From assembly GCF_013033515.1 (NCBI RefSeq), contig NZ_WQEG01000001.1, positions 372,001 through 436,000 on the forward strand: 64,000 nt of DNA, read 5' to 3'. Of the stretch, positions 1 to 8,142 are shown piece after piece. A program made the translations under genes and the position numbers. The stretch comes from Ruegeria sp. HKCCA6707 (GTDB taxonomy: Bacteria > Pseudomonadota > Alphaproteobacteria > Rhodobacterales > Rhodobacteraceae). The notes under the pieces were generated by a model, which saw only the letters and a program-made list of their open reading frames with translations, was not told the origin of the DNA and did not search any database. Each line of letters begins with the position of its first letter. The stretch's first letter is position 1.

Positions 1-248
1 TGGCGCGCCATGTGCTCTGCGGTCAGGACACCACCCCGATACAGCACCTGCCCCTGATCGGCTGAGATCAACCCGTGCAGGCACCGCAGAAGCAGGCTTT
101 TGCCCGCCCCATTGGGGCCAAGGATCAGGGTTGGCCCGGGACCGTCCAACCGAAGCTCTGCCACGTCCAGCAGAACCGAGCCTTTGCGTGCAAGCCTCAG
201 CCCGCGTACCTTCAGGCCAGCGCCGGTTTCAGGTGCCAAGTCACGCAT
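1..248 (-). CDS. tupC: Tungstate-type ABC transporter ATP-binding protein, N-terminal part (runs off window)
   Basis: This is the first 82 codons of an ABC ATPase; the rest lies to the left of the window. The Walker A motif GPNGAGKS is at residues 44-51. The ATG at 246-248 overlaps the end of the upstream permease gene by 8 bases, which indicates translational coupling in a tupB-tupC order. The protein would energise import through the 241-954 permease at the inner membrane. The substrate (tungstate, possibly molybdate) is inferred from the permease type only. No substrate-binding protein gene lies upstream, so a tupA gene would have to be downstream, outside the window. Confidence 0.75.
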   Translation of the reverse strand, partial: MRDLAPETGAGLKVRGLRLARKGSVLLDVAELRLDGPGPTLILGPNGAGKSLLLRCLHGLISADQGQVLYRGGVLTAEHMAR

Positions 249-954
249 GACGCAACCCCTCCTGCTCGGCCCGTAGGGTCAAAGCGCTGACCATCGCGTT
301 TACGGCCACGGCGATGCCAATCAGAATGGCACCAAGCGCCAAGGCCAGCGCCAAATTGCCCTTTGAGGTCTCAAGCGCGATGGTGGTGGTCATCACCCGC
401 GTTACATGGTTGATGTTGCCACCCACGATGATCACCGCCCCGACCTCGGCAATCGCGCGGCCAAATCCTGCCAGCAAAGCCGTCACCAGCGCCAGGCGGG
501 CGTCCCACAACAGCACCGGCACCGAAGACAAGCGCGACACGCCCAGCGATCGCAGTTGTTCCGCGTATTCCTCGGCCAGCATCTCGACCACTTGCCGGGT
601 CAAGGCGGCAATGATCGGTGTGACCAGAACCACCTGCGCGATGATCATCGCTATGGGCGTATAAAGAAGTTCCAGCACGCCAAGCGGGCCCGACCGCGAC
701 AGCATCAGATAGACCAACAGGCCCACGACCACGGGCGGCAAGCCCATCAGCGCGTTCATCAGGATGATCAAAGCACGACGTCCGGGAAAGCGTGCAACTG
801 CAAGCGCCGCGCCAATCGGCATCCCGATCAGCGCGGAAATCAGCACCGCCAGGACCGACACCCGAAGAGACAGCATCACAATGGCCCACAGCTCTGCATC
901 CCCTTGAAGGATCAGAGACACCGCCATTCTGAATTCTTCTGCAAACCCCTGCAT
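241..954 (-). CDS. tupB: ABC transporter permease, tungstate (TupB) type
   Basis: A 237-residue, strongly hydrophobic protein with about five to six membrane segments. It contains the EAA-type cytoplasmic loop (EQLRSLGVSR...) and the block AGFGRAIAEVGAVIIVGGN, which is typical of molybdate/tungstate/sulfate-class permeases. The length fits TupB, and ModB is similar. It is the first gene of a minus-strand unit with the ATPase and is separated from the preceding solute-binding protein gene by a terminator. TupB rather than ModB is favoured by the short length and the family-like VGGNI segment. The family is solid; the exact oxyanion is inferred. Confidence 0.8.
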   Translation of the reverse strand: MQGFAEEFRMAVSLILQGDAELWAIVMLSLRVSVLAVLISALIGMPIGAALAVARFPGRRALIILMNALMGLPPVVVGLLVYLMLSRSGPLGVLELLYTPIAMIIAQVVLVTPIIAALTRQVVEMLAEEYAEQLRSLGVSRLSSVPVLLWDARLALVTALLAGFGRAIAEVGAVIIVGGNINHVTRVMTTTIALETSKGNLALALALGAILIGIAVAVNAMVSALTLRAEQEGLRHA

Positions 955-1043
955 GCTCTACCGAAACTAATTTATCTCGCAGTAAATGCGTCATTTGACA
1001 GTAGAGTACGCCGTCTCAATACGGTCAAGAGTCGGCTGAACAC

Positions 1044-1073
1044 AAAAAACGCGGCCCCAAACGGGACCGCGTT
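1044..1073 (-). terminator. Rho-independent terminator after the pyrimidine-locus binding protein
   Basis: Read on the minus strand, a 10-bp GC-rich stem with one G-T pair and a short loop is followed by six T residues. It lies about 20 bases beyond the stop of the 1095-2090 gene and would end the long minus-strand operon before tupB. Confidence 0.75.
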
Positions 1074-1094
1074 TCATTCTTGGAAAAACAGCGT

Positions 1095-2090
1095 TTAGTT
1101 CAGCGCTGCATCCGTCACTTTATGGGTCCAGGCGCCTTCGGGCTTGGCAGTGATCACCGGATCAGAACCGCCCGCCAAAAGCGTATCAACGGTCCGTTCG
1201 AAATCCGCCGGATCAAGCGTTCCGTTCGAACCAGCAGTCAGCTTGGCGATCTCACCCATCATGCGTTTCTGGTGGGTTTCGGTCTGTGCGCCGGTTTCGT
1301 CATTGTCCAGAACGATCAGAGCAGCCTCGTCCGGGTTCTCTTCGGCGTATTTCCAGCCTTTCATCGAGGCCCGCACAAAACGCTCCATCTTGTCGACAAA
1401 AGCAGGATCGTCCAGGTTTTCTTCCAGCACATAAAGACCGTCTTCCAGCGTGGCCACGCCTTGATCTTCGTATTTGAAGGTCACCAGCTCGTCAGGATTC
1501 ACACCCGCATCGATCACCTGCCAGTATTCGTTATACGTCATGGTGCTGATGCAATCGGCCTGGCGCTGAAGCAACGGATCGACGTTAAAGCCCTGTTTCA
1601 GAACTTCGACGCCGCTTTCGCTTTTGCCACCAGTGTCGATACCCAACTGGCTCATCCAGCTCATGAACGGGAATTCATTGCCAAAGAACCAAACACCCAG
1701 AGTACGGTTCTTGAGGTCTTCGGGCGAAGAAATGCCAGCGTCCTTCCAGCAGGTCAGCATCATGCCAGAGCTTTTGAAAGGCTGCGCAATGTTGACCAAA
1801 GGCAGGCCCTTTTCGCGCGCGGCCAGTGCCGCGGGCATCCATTCCACGGTCACGTCGGCCCCACCACCGGCGATCACCTGAGTGGGCGCAATGTCGGGTC
1901 CGCCGGGCAGGATCGTCACGTCCAGCCCTTCTTCTTCGTAGAAACCTTTGTCCGCAGCGACATAATAGCCCGCAAACTGGGCCTGCGTGACCCATTTCAA
2001 CTGCAGTGTCACTTCGTCTGCGGCCCAGGCAGAACTGGCGGCCAGACCGAAGGCGGCAACCGCCCCGCTGATTAGCTTATTCATCTTCAT
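1095..2090 (-). CDS. NMT1/THI5-like ABC substrate-binding protein of the pyrimidine locus
   Basis: 331 residues. A Sec signal peptide (MKMNKL..., cleavage likely after AWA at residue 23) is followed by a two-lobed SBP beginning VTLQLKWVTQAQFAGYY. That start is typical of the NMT1/THI5 family, which binds pyrimidine precursors of thiamine and related small heterocycles. It should act in the periplasm and deliver ligand to the two permeases upstream. It is the last gene of a minus-strand operon that also encodes dihydropyrimidinase and a ureidopropionase-type hydrolase. A pyrimidine, dihydropyrimidine or hydantoin ligand is therefore inferred from context; a thiamine-precursor ligand is the main alternative. 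Confidence 0.85.
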   Translation of the reverse strand: MKMNKLISGAVAAFGLAASSAWAADEVTLQLKWVTQAQFAGYYVAADKGFYEEEGLDVTILPGGPDIAPTQVIAGGGADVTVEWMPAALAAREKGLPLVNIAQPFKSSGMMLTCWKDAGISSPEDLKNRTLGVWFFGNEFPFMSWMSQLGIDTGGKSESGVEVLKQGFNVDPLLQRQADCISTMTYNEYWQVIDAGVNPDELVTFKYEDQGVATLEDGLYVLEENLDDPAFVDKMERFVRASMKGWKYAEENPDEAALIVLDNDETGAQTETHQKRMMGEIAKLTAGSNGTLDPADFERTVDTLLAGGSDPVITAKPEGAWTHKVTDAALN

Positions 2091-2143
2091 CTTCTCCTAG
2101 TTGAGTTTAGTGCCCCGCTTCCGGGATCTTTTGAATTTTGTTG

Positions 2144-2989
2144 TTAGCCTCGTTGCGACGGGTGCCAGAAGGTCACCGTTTTTTCGATCAATGCGACCAA
2201 ACCGTAGAAAACTGTGCCGGCCAACGCTGCCACGGCGATCTCGGCCCAGACCAGATCGATTTCCAGACTTCCCACGCCCGTCGAGATTCTGAACCCCATG
2301 CCCCGTGTCGGGGACCCAAAGTATTCAGCCACAATTGCGCCGATCAAAGCAAGGGTCGTCGCAATCTTCAACCCATTGAAGATAAACGGCATCGCGGCAG
2401 GAAGACGCAGTTTGACAAGCGTTTGCCAATAGCTGGCTGCATAAGTTCGCATCAGGTCGCGCTGCATCGCATCAGACTCGCGCAGGCCTTGAACCGTGTT
2501 GACCAGAATGGGGAAGAACACCATCACGACCACAACGGCGGCTTTGGATTGCCAGTCGAACCCGAACCAGCTGACCAGAATGGGTGCGATGCCAACGATG
2601 GGCAAAGCCGCCGCGAAATTCCCGATCGGCAACAAACCACGGGTCAAAAACGCTGAACGGTCAATGGCAATCGCACAGGCAAAGGCCGCAACGCATCCCA
2701 TGAAAAAGCCGGTGAGCGCACCCTTGAAGACCGTTTGTTTGAAATCCTCCCACAGAATTTGGGACGACCGGATAAACTCATCGGCGACGTCGGACGGTGG
2801 TGGCAGAATGACCGGTGAGACGTTCAACCCGCGCACAATACCTTCCCATAGAACCAGCAAAGTCACACCGAACAACACCGGAACCAGCACGCGGGCACCA
2901 CGGGTCTTGCGATACTTTGAAATCGCCAGCCGGTAGTTGGCCCACCAAGCCAGGCCCCAGAATAGCAACGAAACAGACAGCCAGGTCAT
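2144..2989 (-). CDS. ABC transporter permease (NitT/TauT-like), second of a pair
   Basis: 281 residues with about six membrane helices and a clear inner-membrane permease domain. The EAA loop is recognisable around GLRESDAMQRDLMRTYAASY. Its start overlaps the stop of the upstream permease gene by 4 bases, so the two are translationally coupled and probably form a heterodimer. Most NitT/TauT/NMT1 systems have one permease gene, so two distinct ones is a mild departure. Substrate assignment to pyrimidines rests on the operon partners. Confidence 0.85.
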   Translation of the reverse strand: MTWLSVSLLFWGLAWWANYRLAISKYRKTRGARVLVPVLFGVTLLVLWEGIVRGLNVSPVILPPPSDVADEFIRSSQILWEDFKQTVFKGALTGFFMGCVAAFACAIAIDRSAFLTRGLLPIGNFAAALPIVGIAPILVSWFGFDWQSKAAVVVVMVFFPILVNTVQGLRESDAMQRDLMRTYAASYWQTLVKLRLPAAMPFIFNGLKIATTLALIGAIVAEYFGSPTRGMGFRISTGVGSLEIDLVWAEIAVAALAGTVFYGLVALIEKTVTFWHPSQRG

Positions 2990-3927
2990 GTGTTCATCCC
3001 CATGCGGCGTAACGCGATACGTTGCAGCAGATCCAGCAGCGTCACCAGAAGGCCCGCCAAAATCGCCGCAGCAAACAAAGCCGCCCAGATCGCCAGAGGC
3101 GTCCCAAATTGGTCACCGATCAAAATCCGGGCACCCAAACCCGAAACTGCCCCTGTTGGCAATTCTCCGACAATTGTTCCAACCAATGCTGCAGCGATCC
3201 CCACCTTGAGCGAGGTAAACAGATACGGCAAAGAAGACGGCAACCGCAGCTTGAAGAAACCCTGTGTTCCCGAAGCGTTATAGGTTTTCAGCAGGTCCAG
3301 TTGCGGCAGCGAGGGCGAGCGCAACCCTTTTACCATCCCGACCAGCACCGGGAAATAGCACAGATAGGCCGAGATAATCGCCTTGGGCACACCGCGCCCT
3401 TCGATCCCGACCTGAGAGCTAACGACAATGATCATTGGCGCAAGTGCAACAATGGGGATGGTCTGGCTGATGATGGCCCAGGGCATAAGGCTCATATCCG
3501 CCACGCGAGAATAGACAATCGCCACTGCCGCCAAAATCCCCAAAGTGGTGCCCAGCAGGAACCCCCACAAGGTAGACTGCAGCGTGATCCCGGCATGATA
3601 AATAAGCGACCGCTTCGAAAACGCGCGCCCTTTTACCACCATTTCTCCAGTGGTCTTCCAAAGCTCCTGCGCAACTTGATCCGGCGCGGGTAAACGCGGA
3701 CGGTCCAGCGCATATCCAGTCGAGATATGGCTTGGGTTTTTCGCCATCAGTACCCAGGTCGACGTCTCACGCCGGTCACGGGCGGTTTCCGGCGTCACAA
3801 GCTCTCCGGCACGTTCCGCCTGATCCAAGGCCACGCGGATGTTCATCGGCGCAACCGCTGCGTACCAAATCGCGACAATCGCGAACAACACAGTAAGAAC
3901 TGCAAGGGCCTGTTTCATGCGTGCCAC
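2986..3927 (-). CDS. ABC transporter permease (NitT/TauT-like), first of a pair
   Basis: 313 residues. A first membrane helix (about residues 8-28) is followed by a soluble stretch of about 80 residues, probably periplasmic, before the permease core that starts near residue 110. The EAA loop is visible around GLRSPSLPQLDLLKTYNASG. The N-terminal periplasmic insertion is absent from the partner permease, which agrees with a heterodimeric pore. The gene overlaps the GNAT gene upstream by 13 bases and the second permease downstream by 4 bases. Confidence 0.85.
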   Translation of the reverse strand: MARMKQALAVLTVLFAIVAIWYAAVAPMNIRVALDQAERAGELVTPETARDRRETSTWVLMAKNPSHISTGYALDRPRLPAPDQVAQELWKTTGEMVVKGRAFSKRSLIYHAGITLQSTLWGFLLGTTLGILAAVAIVYSRVADMSLMPWAIISQTIPIVALAPMIIVVSSQVGIEGRGVPKAIISAYLCYFPVLVGMVKGLRSPSLPQLDLLKTYNASGTQGFFKLRLPSSLPYLFTSLKVGIAAALVGTIVGELPTGAVSGLGARILIGDQFGTPLAIWAALFAAAILAGLLVTLLDLLQRIALRRMGMNT

Positions 3928-4349
3928 TCCATCCGATAGACCGGCACGGTATCCGGGGGCACTGGCGGTTCCTCTGCCGTCACTTCGAACCCTTCACGCA
4001 GGTAAAACCTCTGCGCAGATGTGTTTGGGATATGCGTCGTCAGCCACAGAAAATCCCGATTTTCCTTGGCCTTATCCAAGAACACCTTGCCGATGCCCTG
4101 CCCGGTCCGGCGGCAATAGAGCGCGCCGATCTTCTTCTGGGCAGGATCGACGGACATGTAACAATCCACCGGATCACCAGCGACCCAGATCTCACGGCTG
4201 TCAAACGCGTCGCGGATCAGCCCGGCCAATTGCTCCACCGGCAGTTCGTCCGGCATCCAGTCGGTTTCAGACGCCCAGGCATGAACAACCTTGGCGCAGG
4301 CCAATGTGTCTTCGTGCGTGGCGCGTCGGATCTGCGTGTCAGTCGTCAT
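3915..4349 (-). CDS. GNAT-family N-acetyltransferase embedded in the pyrimidine operon
   Basis: 144 residues from an ATG that overlaps the end of the ATPase gene by 11 bases. The fold is GNAT: an acetyl-CoA loop region around RRTGQGIGKVFLDKAKE (residues about 92-108), a beta-5 segment FLWLTTHIPN, and the closing AQRFYLREGFE motif common to the family. The substrate cannot be read from sequence. Its tight overlap with transporter genes on both sides suggests it serves the same pathway, for example by acetylating an amino product such as beta-alanine or a toxic intermediate. That role is a guess. Confidence 0.8.
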   Translation of the reverse strand: MTTDTQIRRATHEDTLACAKVVHAWASETDWMPDELPVEQLAGLIRDAFDSREIWVAGDPVDCYMSVDPAQKKIGALYCRRTGQGIGKVFLDKAKENRDFLWLTTHIPNTSAQRFYLREGFEVTAEEPPVPPDTVPVYRMEWHA

Positions 4350-5136
4350 AGGAATGCCCTGCCCGCAGCCCGTCGCGTACCCTGTGCGCAACTTCGATAA
4401 ACTCGGGCGTGTCGCGAATGTCCAAGGGCCGCTCTTTCGGCAGAGGGCTGTCGATCACATCCGTGATCCGCCCGGGCCGAGGGCTCATCACCACGATCTT
4501 GGTGCTCAGATACACCGCCTCGGGGATCGAATGGGTCACAAACCCGATGGTCTTTTCCGTCCGCGCCCAAAGCGCCAGAAGCTGTTCGTTTAAGTGATCA
4601 CGCACGATCTCATCCAGCGCGCCAAACGGCTCATCCATGAGAAGGATATCCGCGTCAAACGCCAACGCCCGCGCGATACTGGCCCGCTGCTGCATCCCGC
4701 CCGAGAGCTGCCAGGGAAATTTGGCACCAAACCCTTCAAGATCAACAAGCTCCAGGACCTTGCTCACCCGCTCATCCTGTTCCGCCGCAGAATAGCCCAT
4801 GATCTCAAGCGGCAGTTTGATATTCTTGGAAATGGTCCGCCACGGATAAAGCCCCGCCGCCTGAAACACATAGCCATAGGCCCGCTTGCGTCGTGCCTCA
4901 TCGGGTGTCATGCCATTGACCGTCAGCGAACCCCCGGTGGGCGTCTCCAGCGCTGCGACGCAACGCAGAAACGTCGTCTTTCCGCAGCCCGAGGGTCCGA
5001 TGAAGCTGACAAAATCGCCCTTGTCGATGGTCAGGTTCACATCCTTGAGCGCGTGCACCGGCCCGTCATTGGTCTGAAACGTCAGATCCAGTTGTCGCGC
5101 CTCGACAACAGGCTGAGGTTGAGTTGCAGTATTCAT
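4339..5136 (-). CDS. ABC transporter ATP-binding protein (NitT/TauT class)
   Basis: 265 residues from the ATG at 5136, which has a GGGGATGG ribosome site; an upstream in-frame start is less likely. Walker A GPSGCGKT, signature LSGGMQQR, Walker B ILLMDEP and the switch histidine in VTHSIPEA are all present. The protein drives the 2144-3927 permease pair. It is 54 bases downstream of the dihydropyrimidinase gene on the same strand. Members of this class energise import of nitrate, sulfonates and heterocycles; the pyrimidine-type ligand is contextual. Confidence 0.9.
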   Translation of the reverse strand: MNTATQPQPVVEARQLDLTFQTNDGPVHALKDVNLTIDKGDFVSFIGPSGCGKTTFLRCVAALETPTGGSLTVNGMTPDEARRKRAYGYVFQAAGLYPWRTISKNIKLPLEIMGYSAAEQDERVSKVLELVDLEGFGAKFPWQLSGGMQQRASIARALAFDADILLMDEPFGALDEIVRDHLNEQLLALWARTEKTIGFVTHSIPEAVYLSTKIVVMSPRPGRITDVIDSPLPKERPLDIRDTPEFIEVAHRVRDGLRAGHSYDD

Positions 5137-5190
5137 TCCATCCCCTTGAAAACACGAAACGGTAGGCCGCCGCACGGCAGCCCGCGTCGA

Positions 5191-6645
5191 TCAAACGCCT
5201 GTCGCCGGAATACCCGACCGCTCTACCGGGCGCGGGGCTGTCAGTTCTTTCCATGTGCTCAGCGCTTTGTTCACATGCCCGTTCGGCTCTCGGGCCACAA
5301 ACTCCCCTTGGCCTTCCTGTGTGCGGATTTCGCCATCATGCACAGCCACCTGGCCCCGGGTCAGCGTAAAGCGCGGCAGGCCTTTGACCTCTTTACCTTC
5401 AAACACATTGTAGTCGATCGCTGATTGCTGCGTATCGGCGCTGATCACCTTGGTCTTTTCGGGATCCCAAACCACCAGATCGGCATCTGCGCCCACTAAA
5501 ACCGCGCCTTTTTTCGGATAGCAATTCAGTATCTTGGCGATGTTTGTTGATGTCACTGCCACGAACTCGTTCATGGTCAGACGGCCGGTGTTCACCCCAT
5601 GAGTCCACAGCATCGGCATTCGGTCTTCCAACCCACCCGTACCATTGGGGATCTTGGTAAAATCCCCCACGCCATAGCGTTTCTGTTCGGTCGTAAAGGC
5701 GCAATGATCCGTGGCCACAACACTCAGCGTCCCCGAATGCAACCCATTCCACAGGCTGTCCTGATGCTGCTTGTTGCGGAACGGAGGGCTCATGACACGG
5801 CGCGCAGCATGATCCCAGTCCTGGTGGAAGTACTCGCTCTCATCCAGGGTCAGATGCTGGATCAACGGCTCACCCCACACCCGCTTGCCGTTCATCTTGG
5901 CCCGGCGAATAGCCTCATGCGCCTCTTCACAGGACGTATGCACCACATAAAGCGGCACACCCGCCATATCGGCAATCATAATGGCCCGGTTCGTGGCCTC
6001 ACCCTCAACCTGCGGCGGCCGGGAATACGCATGCGCCTCGGGGCCTACATTGCCCTCGGCCAGCAGTTTGGCGCTGAGCTCGGCCACCACATCTCCGTTC
6101 TCGGCATGAACCATCGCGATACCGCCCAGCTCGGCCAGCCGCTTGAACGAGGCAAAAAGCTCGTCATCATTCACCATCAACGCGCCTTTATAGGCCATGA
6201 AATGCTTGAATGTGTTGATGCCACGCGTCTCGATGACGGTCTTGATGTCGTCAAAAACCTGCTCGCCCCACCAGGTCACCGCCATATGGAAGGAATAGTC
6301 GCAATTGGCCCGCGTCGATTTGTTGTCCCAGCGTTTCAGCGCATCCAGCAGGCTCTCGCCGGGGTTGGGCAGTGCAAAATCAACCACCATCGTGGTACCA
6401 CCGGCCAAGGCTGCCCGCGTGCCACTTTCGAAATCATCGCTGGAATAGGTGCCCATAAAGGGCATCTCCAGATGGGTATGCGGGTCGATCCCACCCGGCA
6501 TGACATAACAGCCCGTGGCATCCAGCTCTTTGTCGCCCTTCAGATCCATCCCGATCTCGGTGATCGCGCCACCTTCGACCAGAACATCGGCCTTATAGGA
6601 CAAATCCGCTGTCACCACGGTTCCGTTCTTGATCACAGTGCTCAT
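5191..6645 (-). CDS. pydB: Dihydropyrimidinase (D-hydantoinase family)
   Basis: 484 residues, full length for the family. It hydrolyses dihydrouracil/dihydrothymine to N-carbamoyl-beta-amino acids, the second step of reductive pyrimidine breakdown, in the cytoplasm. The metal site is intact: GGIDPHTHLE (H57, H59), the carbamylated lysine K153 in FMAYKG, and the aspartate in VVATDHCAF. The block KIPNGTGGLEDRMP is characteristic of dihydropyrimidinases rather than allantoinases. It lies downstream of pydC, and preA/preT are encoded about 4 kb upstream of that. Hydantoinase side activity is possible, but the neighbours make the pyrimidine role the best reading. Confidence 0.93.
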   Translation of the reverse strand: MSTVIKNGTVVTADLSYKADVLVEGGAITEIGMDLKGDKELDATGCYVMPGGIDPHTHLEMPFMGTYSSDDFESGTRAALAGGTTMVVDFALPNPGESLLDALKRWDNKSTRANCDYSFHMAVTWWGEQVFDDIKTVIETRGINTFKHFMAYKGALMVNDDELFASFKRLAELGGIAMVHAENGDVVAELSAKLLAEGNVGPEAHAYSRPPQVEGEATNRAIMIADMAGVPLYVVHTSCEEAHEAIRRAKMNGKRVWGEPLIQHLTLDESEYFHQDWDHAARRVMSPPFRNKQHQDSLWNGLHSGTLSVVATDHCAFTTEQKRYGVGDFTKIPNGTGGLEDRMPMLWTHGVNTGRLTMNEFVAVTSTNIAKILNCYPKKGAVLVGADADLVVWDPEKTKVISADTQQSAIDYNVFEGKEVKGLPRFTLTRGQVAVHDGEIRTQEGQGEFVAREPNGHVNKALSTWKELTAPRPVERSGIPATGV

Positions 6646-6682
6646 TTTACTCTCCCTATCGCGGTCTGCGCCGCGTGCTTCT

Positions 6683-6738
6683 TCTGTTCAAAAATACCTC
6701 GGGGGAGTCGCCCAACGGGCGACGGGGGCAGCGCCCCC
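6683..6738. repeat. Roseobacter-type GC-rich double-hairpin intergenic element
   Basis: A short AT-containing lead (CAAAAATACCTCGGGGGAG) is followed by two adjacent perfect hairpins: a 7-bp stem at 6707-6723 and a 6-bp stem at 6724-6738. I recall near-identical intergenic elements scattered in Rhodobacteraceae genomes; this is memory, not a search. It sits between pydC and pydB and its last bases reach the pydC stop codon, so it may influence mRNA processing between the two genes. Confidence 0.6.
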
Positions 6739-7994
6739 TAACCCACGATCTCGGCGGTCTCGACAACCGCATGAAACAGAACATCCGCCCCGGCCGCGGC
6801 CCAATCCTTGCTGATCTCTTCGGCCTCATTATGGCTCAACCCGTCGACGCAGGGGCACATCACCATCGCGGTGGGCGCGACCCGATTGATCCAGCAGGCA
6901 TCATGCCCCGCGCCCGAGATGATATCGGTATGCGAATAGCCCAGCCGTTCAGCGGCGTTGCGCACAGCGCTCACGCAGGTTTCGTCAAACTTCACCGGAT
7001 CAAAGCCGCCAACCTTTTCAAAAGCGATCTCGAGTCCCATCTCATTGACGATATCTTCTGCCGCCACCCGCAGGCGGTTCTCCATATCGGTGATCACCTC
7101 CAACTCGGGTGAGCGGAAATCGACGGTAAACACTGCCTTTCCTGGAATCACGTTGCGCGAGTTTGGAAACACATCGATATGCCCTGCCGCGCCGACCGCA
7201 TGCGGCGCATGAGACCAGGCGATCTCATCTACTTTCTCCAGAATACGCGCCATGGCCAAACCGGCATTCTTGCGCATGGGCATCGGGGTTGATCCGGTAT
7301 GCGCGTCCTTGCCGGTCACGGTGATCTGAGTCCAGCTGAGCCCCTGGCCATGGGTGACCACGCCAATATCCTTGCCTTCGGCTTCCAGGATGGGCCCTTG
7401 TTCGATATGCAGTTCAAAGAACGCATGCATCTTGCGCGCACCCACTTCCTCATCACCGCGCCAGCCGATCCGCTTCAGCTCATCGCCGAATTTCTTGCCC
7501 TCGGCATCTTCGCGGTCATAGGCCCAATCCTGCGTGTGCATCCCGGCAAACACGCCCGACGACAACATCGCCGGCGCATAGCGCGTCCCCTCTTCATTGG
7601 TCCAGTTGGTCGCAACGATGGGATGTTTGGTCTTGATGCCCAGATCGTTCAGCGTGCGGATCACTTCTAGCCCGCCCAGAACCCCCAGAACGCCGTCATA
7701 TTTGCCGCCCGTCGGCTGGGTGTCCAGGTGCGAGCCCACATAGACCGGCAGCGCCTCGGGATCGGTGCCTTCGCGGCGGGCAAACATGTTACCCATCTGA
7801 TCCAACCCCATCGAACAGCCCGCCTCTTCACACCAGGTCTGAAACAGCGCGCGGCCTTCCGCATCTTCATCCGTCAGCGTCTGGCGATTGTTGCCACCAG
7901 CAACACCGGGGCCGATCTTTGCCATCTCCATCAGACTGTCCCACAGCCTGTCGCCATTAATCCTGAGGTTCTGCGCCGGAGCCGCCATAGTCAT
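6738..7994 (-). CDS. pydC: Zn-dependent M20-family amidohydrolase, beta-ureidopropionase type
   Basis: 418 residues. It hydrolyses N-carbamoyl-beta-alanine (or N-carbamoyl amino acids) to the amino acid, CO2 and ammonia, the third step of reductive pyrimidine breakdown. The di-zinc ligand set of the AmaB/HyuC family is visible: H89 in GSHLDTQ, D100, the EE pair at 134-135, H196 in ELHIEQGP and H388 in GLSHNEAEE. It is the first gene of the minus-strand operon, with its start 44 bases from a perfect RutR-type operator. An allantoate amidohydrolase or N-carbamoyl-L-amino acid hydrolase is possible by family alone; the neighbouring pydB, preA and preT favour ureidopropionase. Confidence 0.9.
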   Translation of the reverse strand: MTMAAPAQNLRINGDRLWDSLMEMAKIGPGVAGGNNRQTLTDEDAEGRALFQTWCEEAGCSMGLDQMGNMFARREGTDPEALPVYVGSHLDTQPTGGKYDGVLGVLGGLEVIRTLNDLGIKTKHPIVATNWTNEEGTRYAPAMLSSGVFAGMHTQDWAYDREDAEGKKFGDELKRIGWRGDEEVGARKMHAFFELHIEQGPILEAEGKDIGVVTHGQGLSWTQITVTGKDAHTGSTPMPMRKNAGLAMARILEKVDEIAWSHAPHAVGAAGHIDVFPNSRNVIPGKAVFTVDFRSPELEVITDMENRLRVAAEDIVNEMGLEIAFEKVGGFDPVKFDETCVSAVRNAAERLGYSHTDIISGAGHDACWINRVAPTAMVMCPCVDGLSHNEAEEISKDWAAAGADVLFHAVVETAEIVG

Positions 7995-8038
7995 TTTCCC
8001 TGTCGCTTGCGATTAAGCTCGCTTTTTTCTGTCTTGAT

Positions 8039-8054
8039 TTGACCATCTGGTCAA
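8039..8054. promoter_or_regulatory. RutR-type operator between pydC and rutR
   Basis: The 16-bp perfect palindrome TTGACCA-TC-TGGTCAA, extended by one further matching pair (T/A) on each side, equals the known RutR consensus TTGACCAnnTGGTCAA of E. coli. It lies in the divergent gap between pydC and the rutR homologue, so it can control both. Confidence 0.88.
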
Positions 8055-8142
8055 ACTCAGGCTATCACGGGTTCAACACCAGTCAAGAAATTGCGTGGCG
8101 CAGCCCGAATTTTTAGCAGTGCAATCGCCAGATTGGCGCAAA

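Noticed and set aside
5599..6741. 380-residue plus-strand ORF opposite pydB
   Set aside because: Antisense shadow of dihydropyrimidinase, with no domain.
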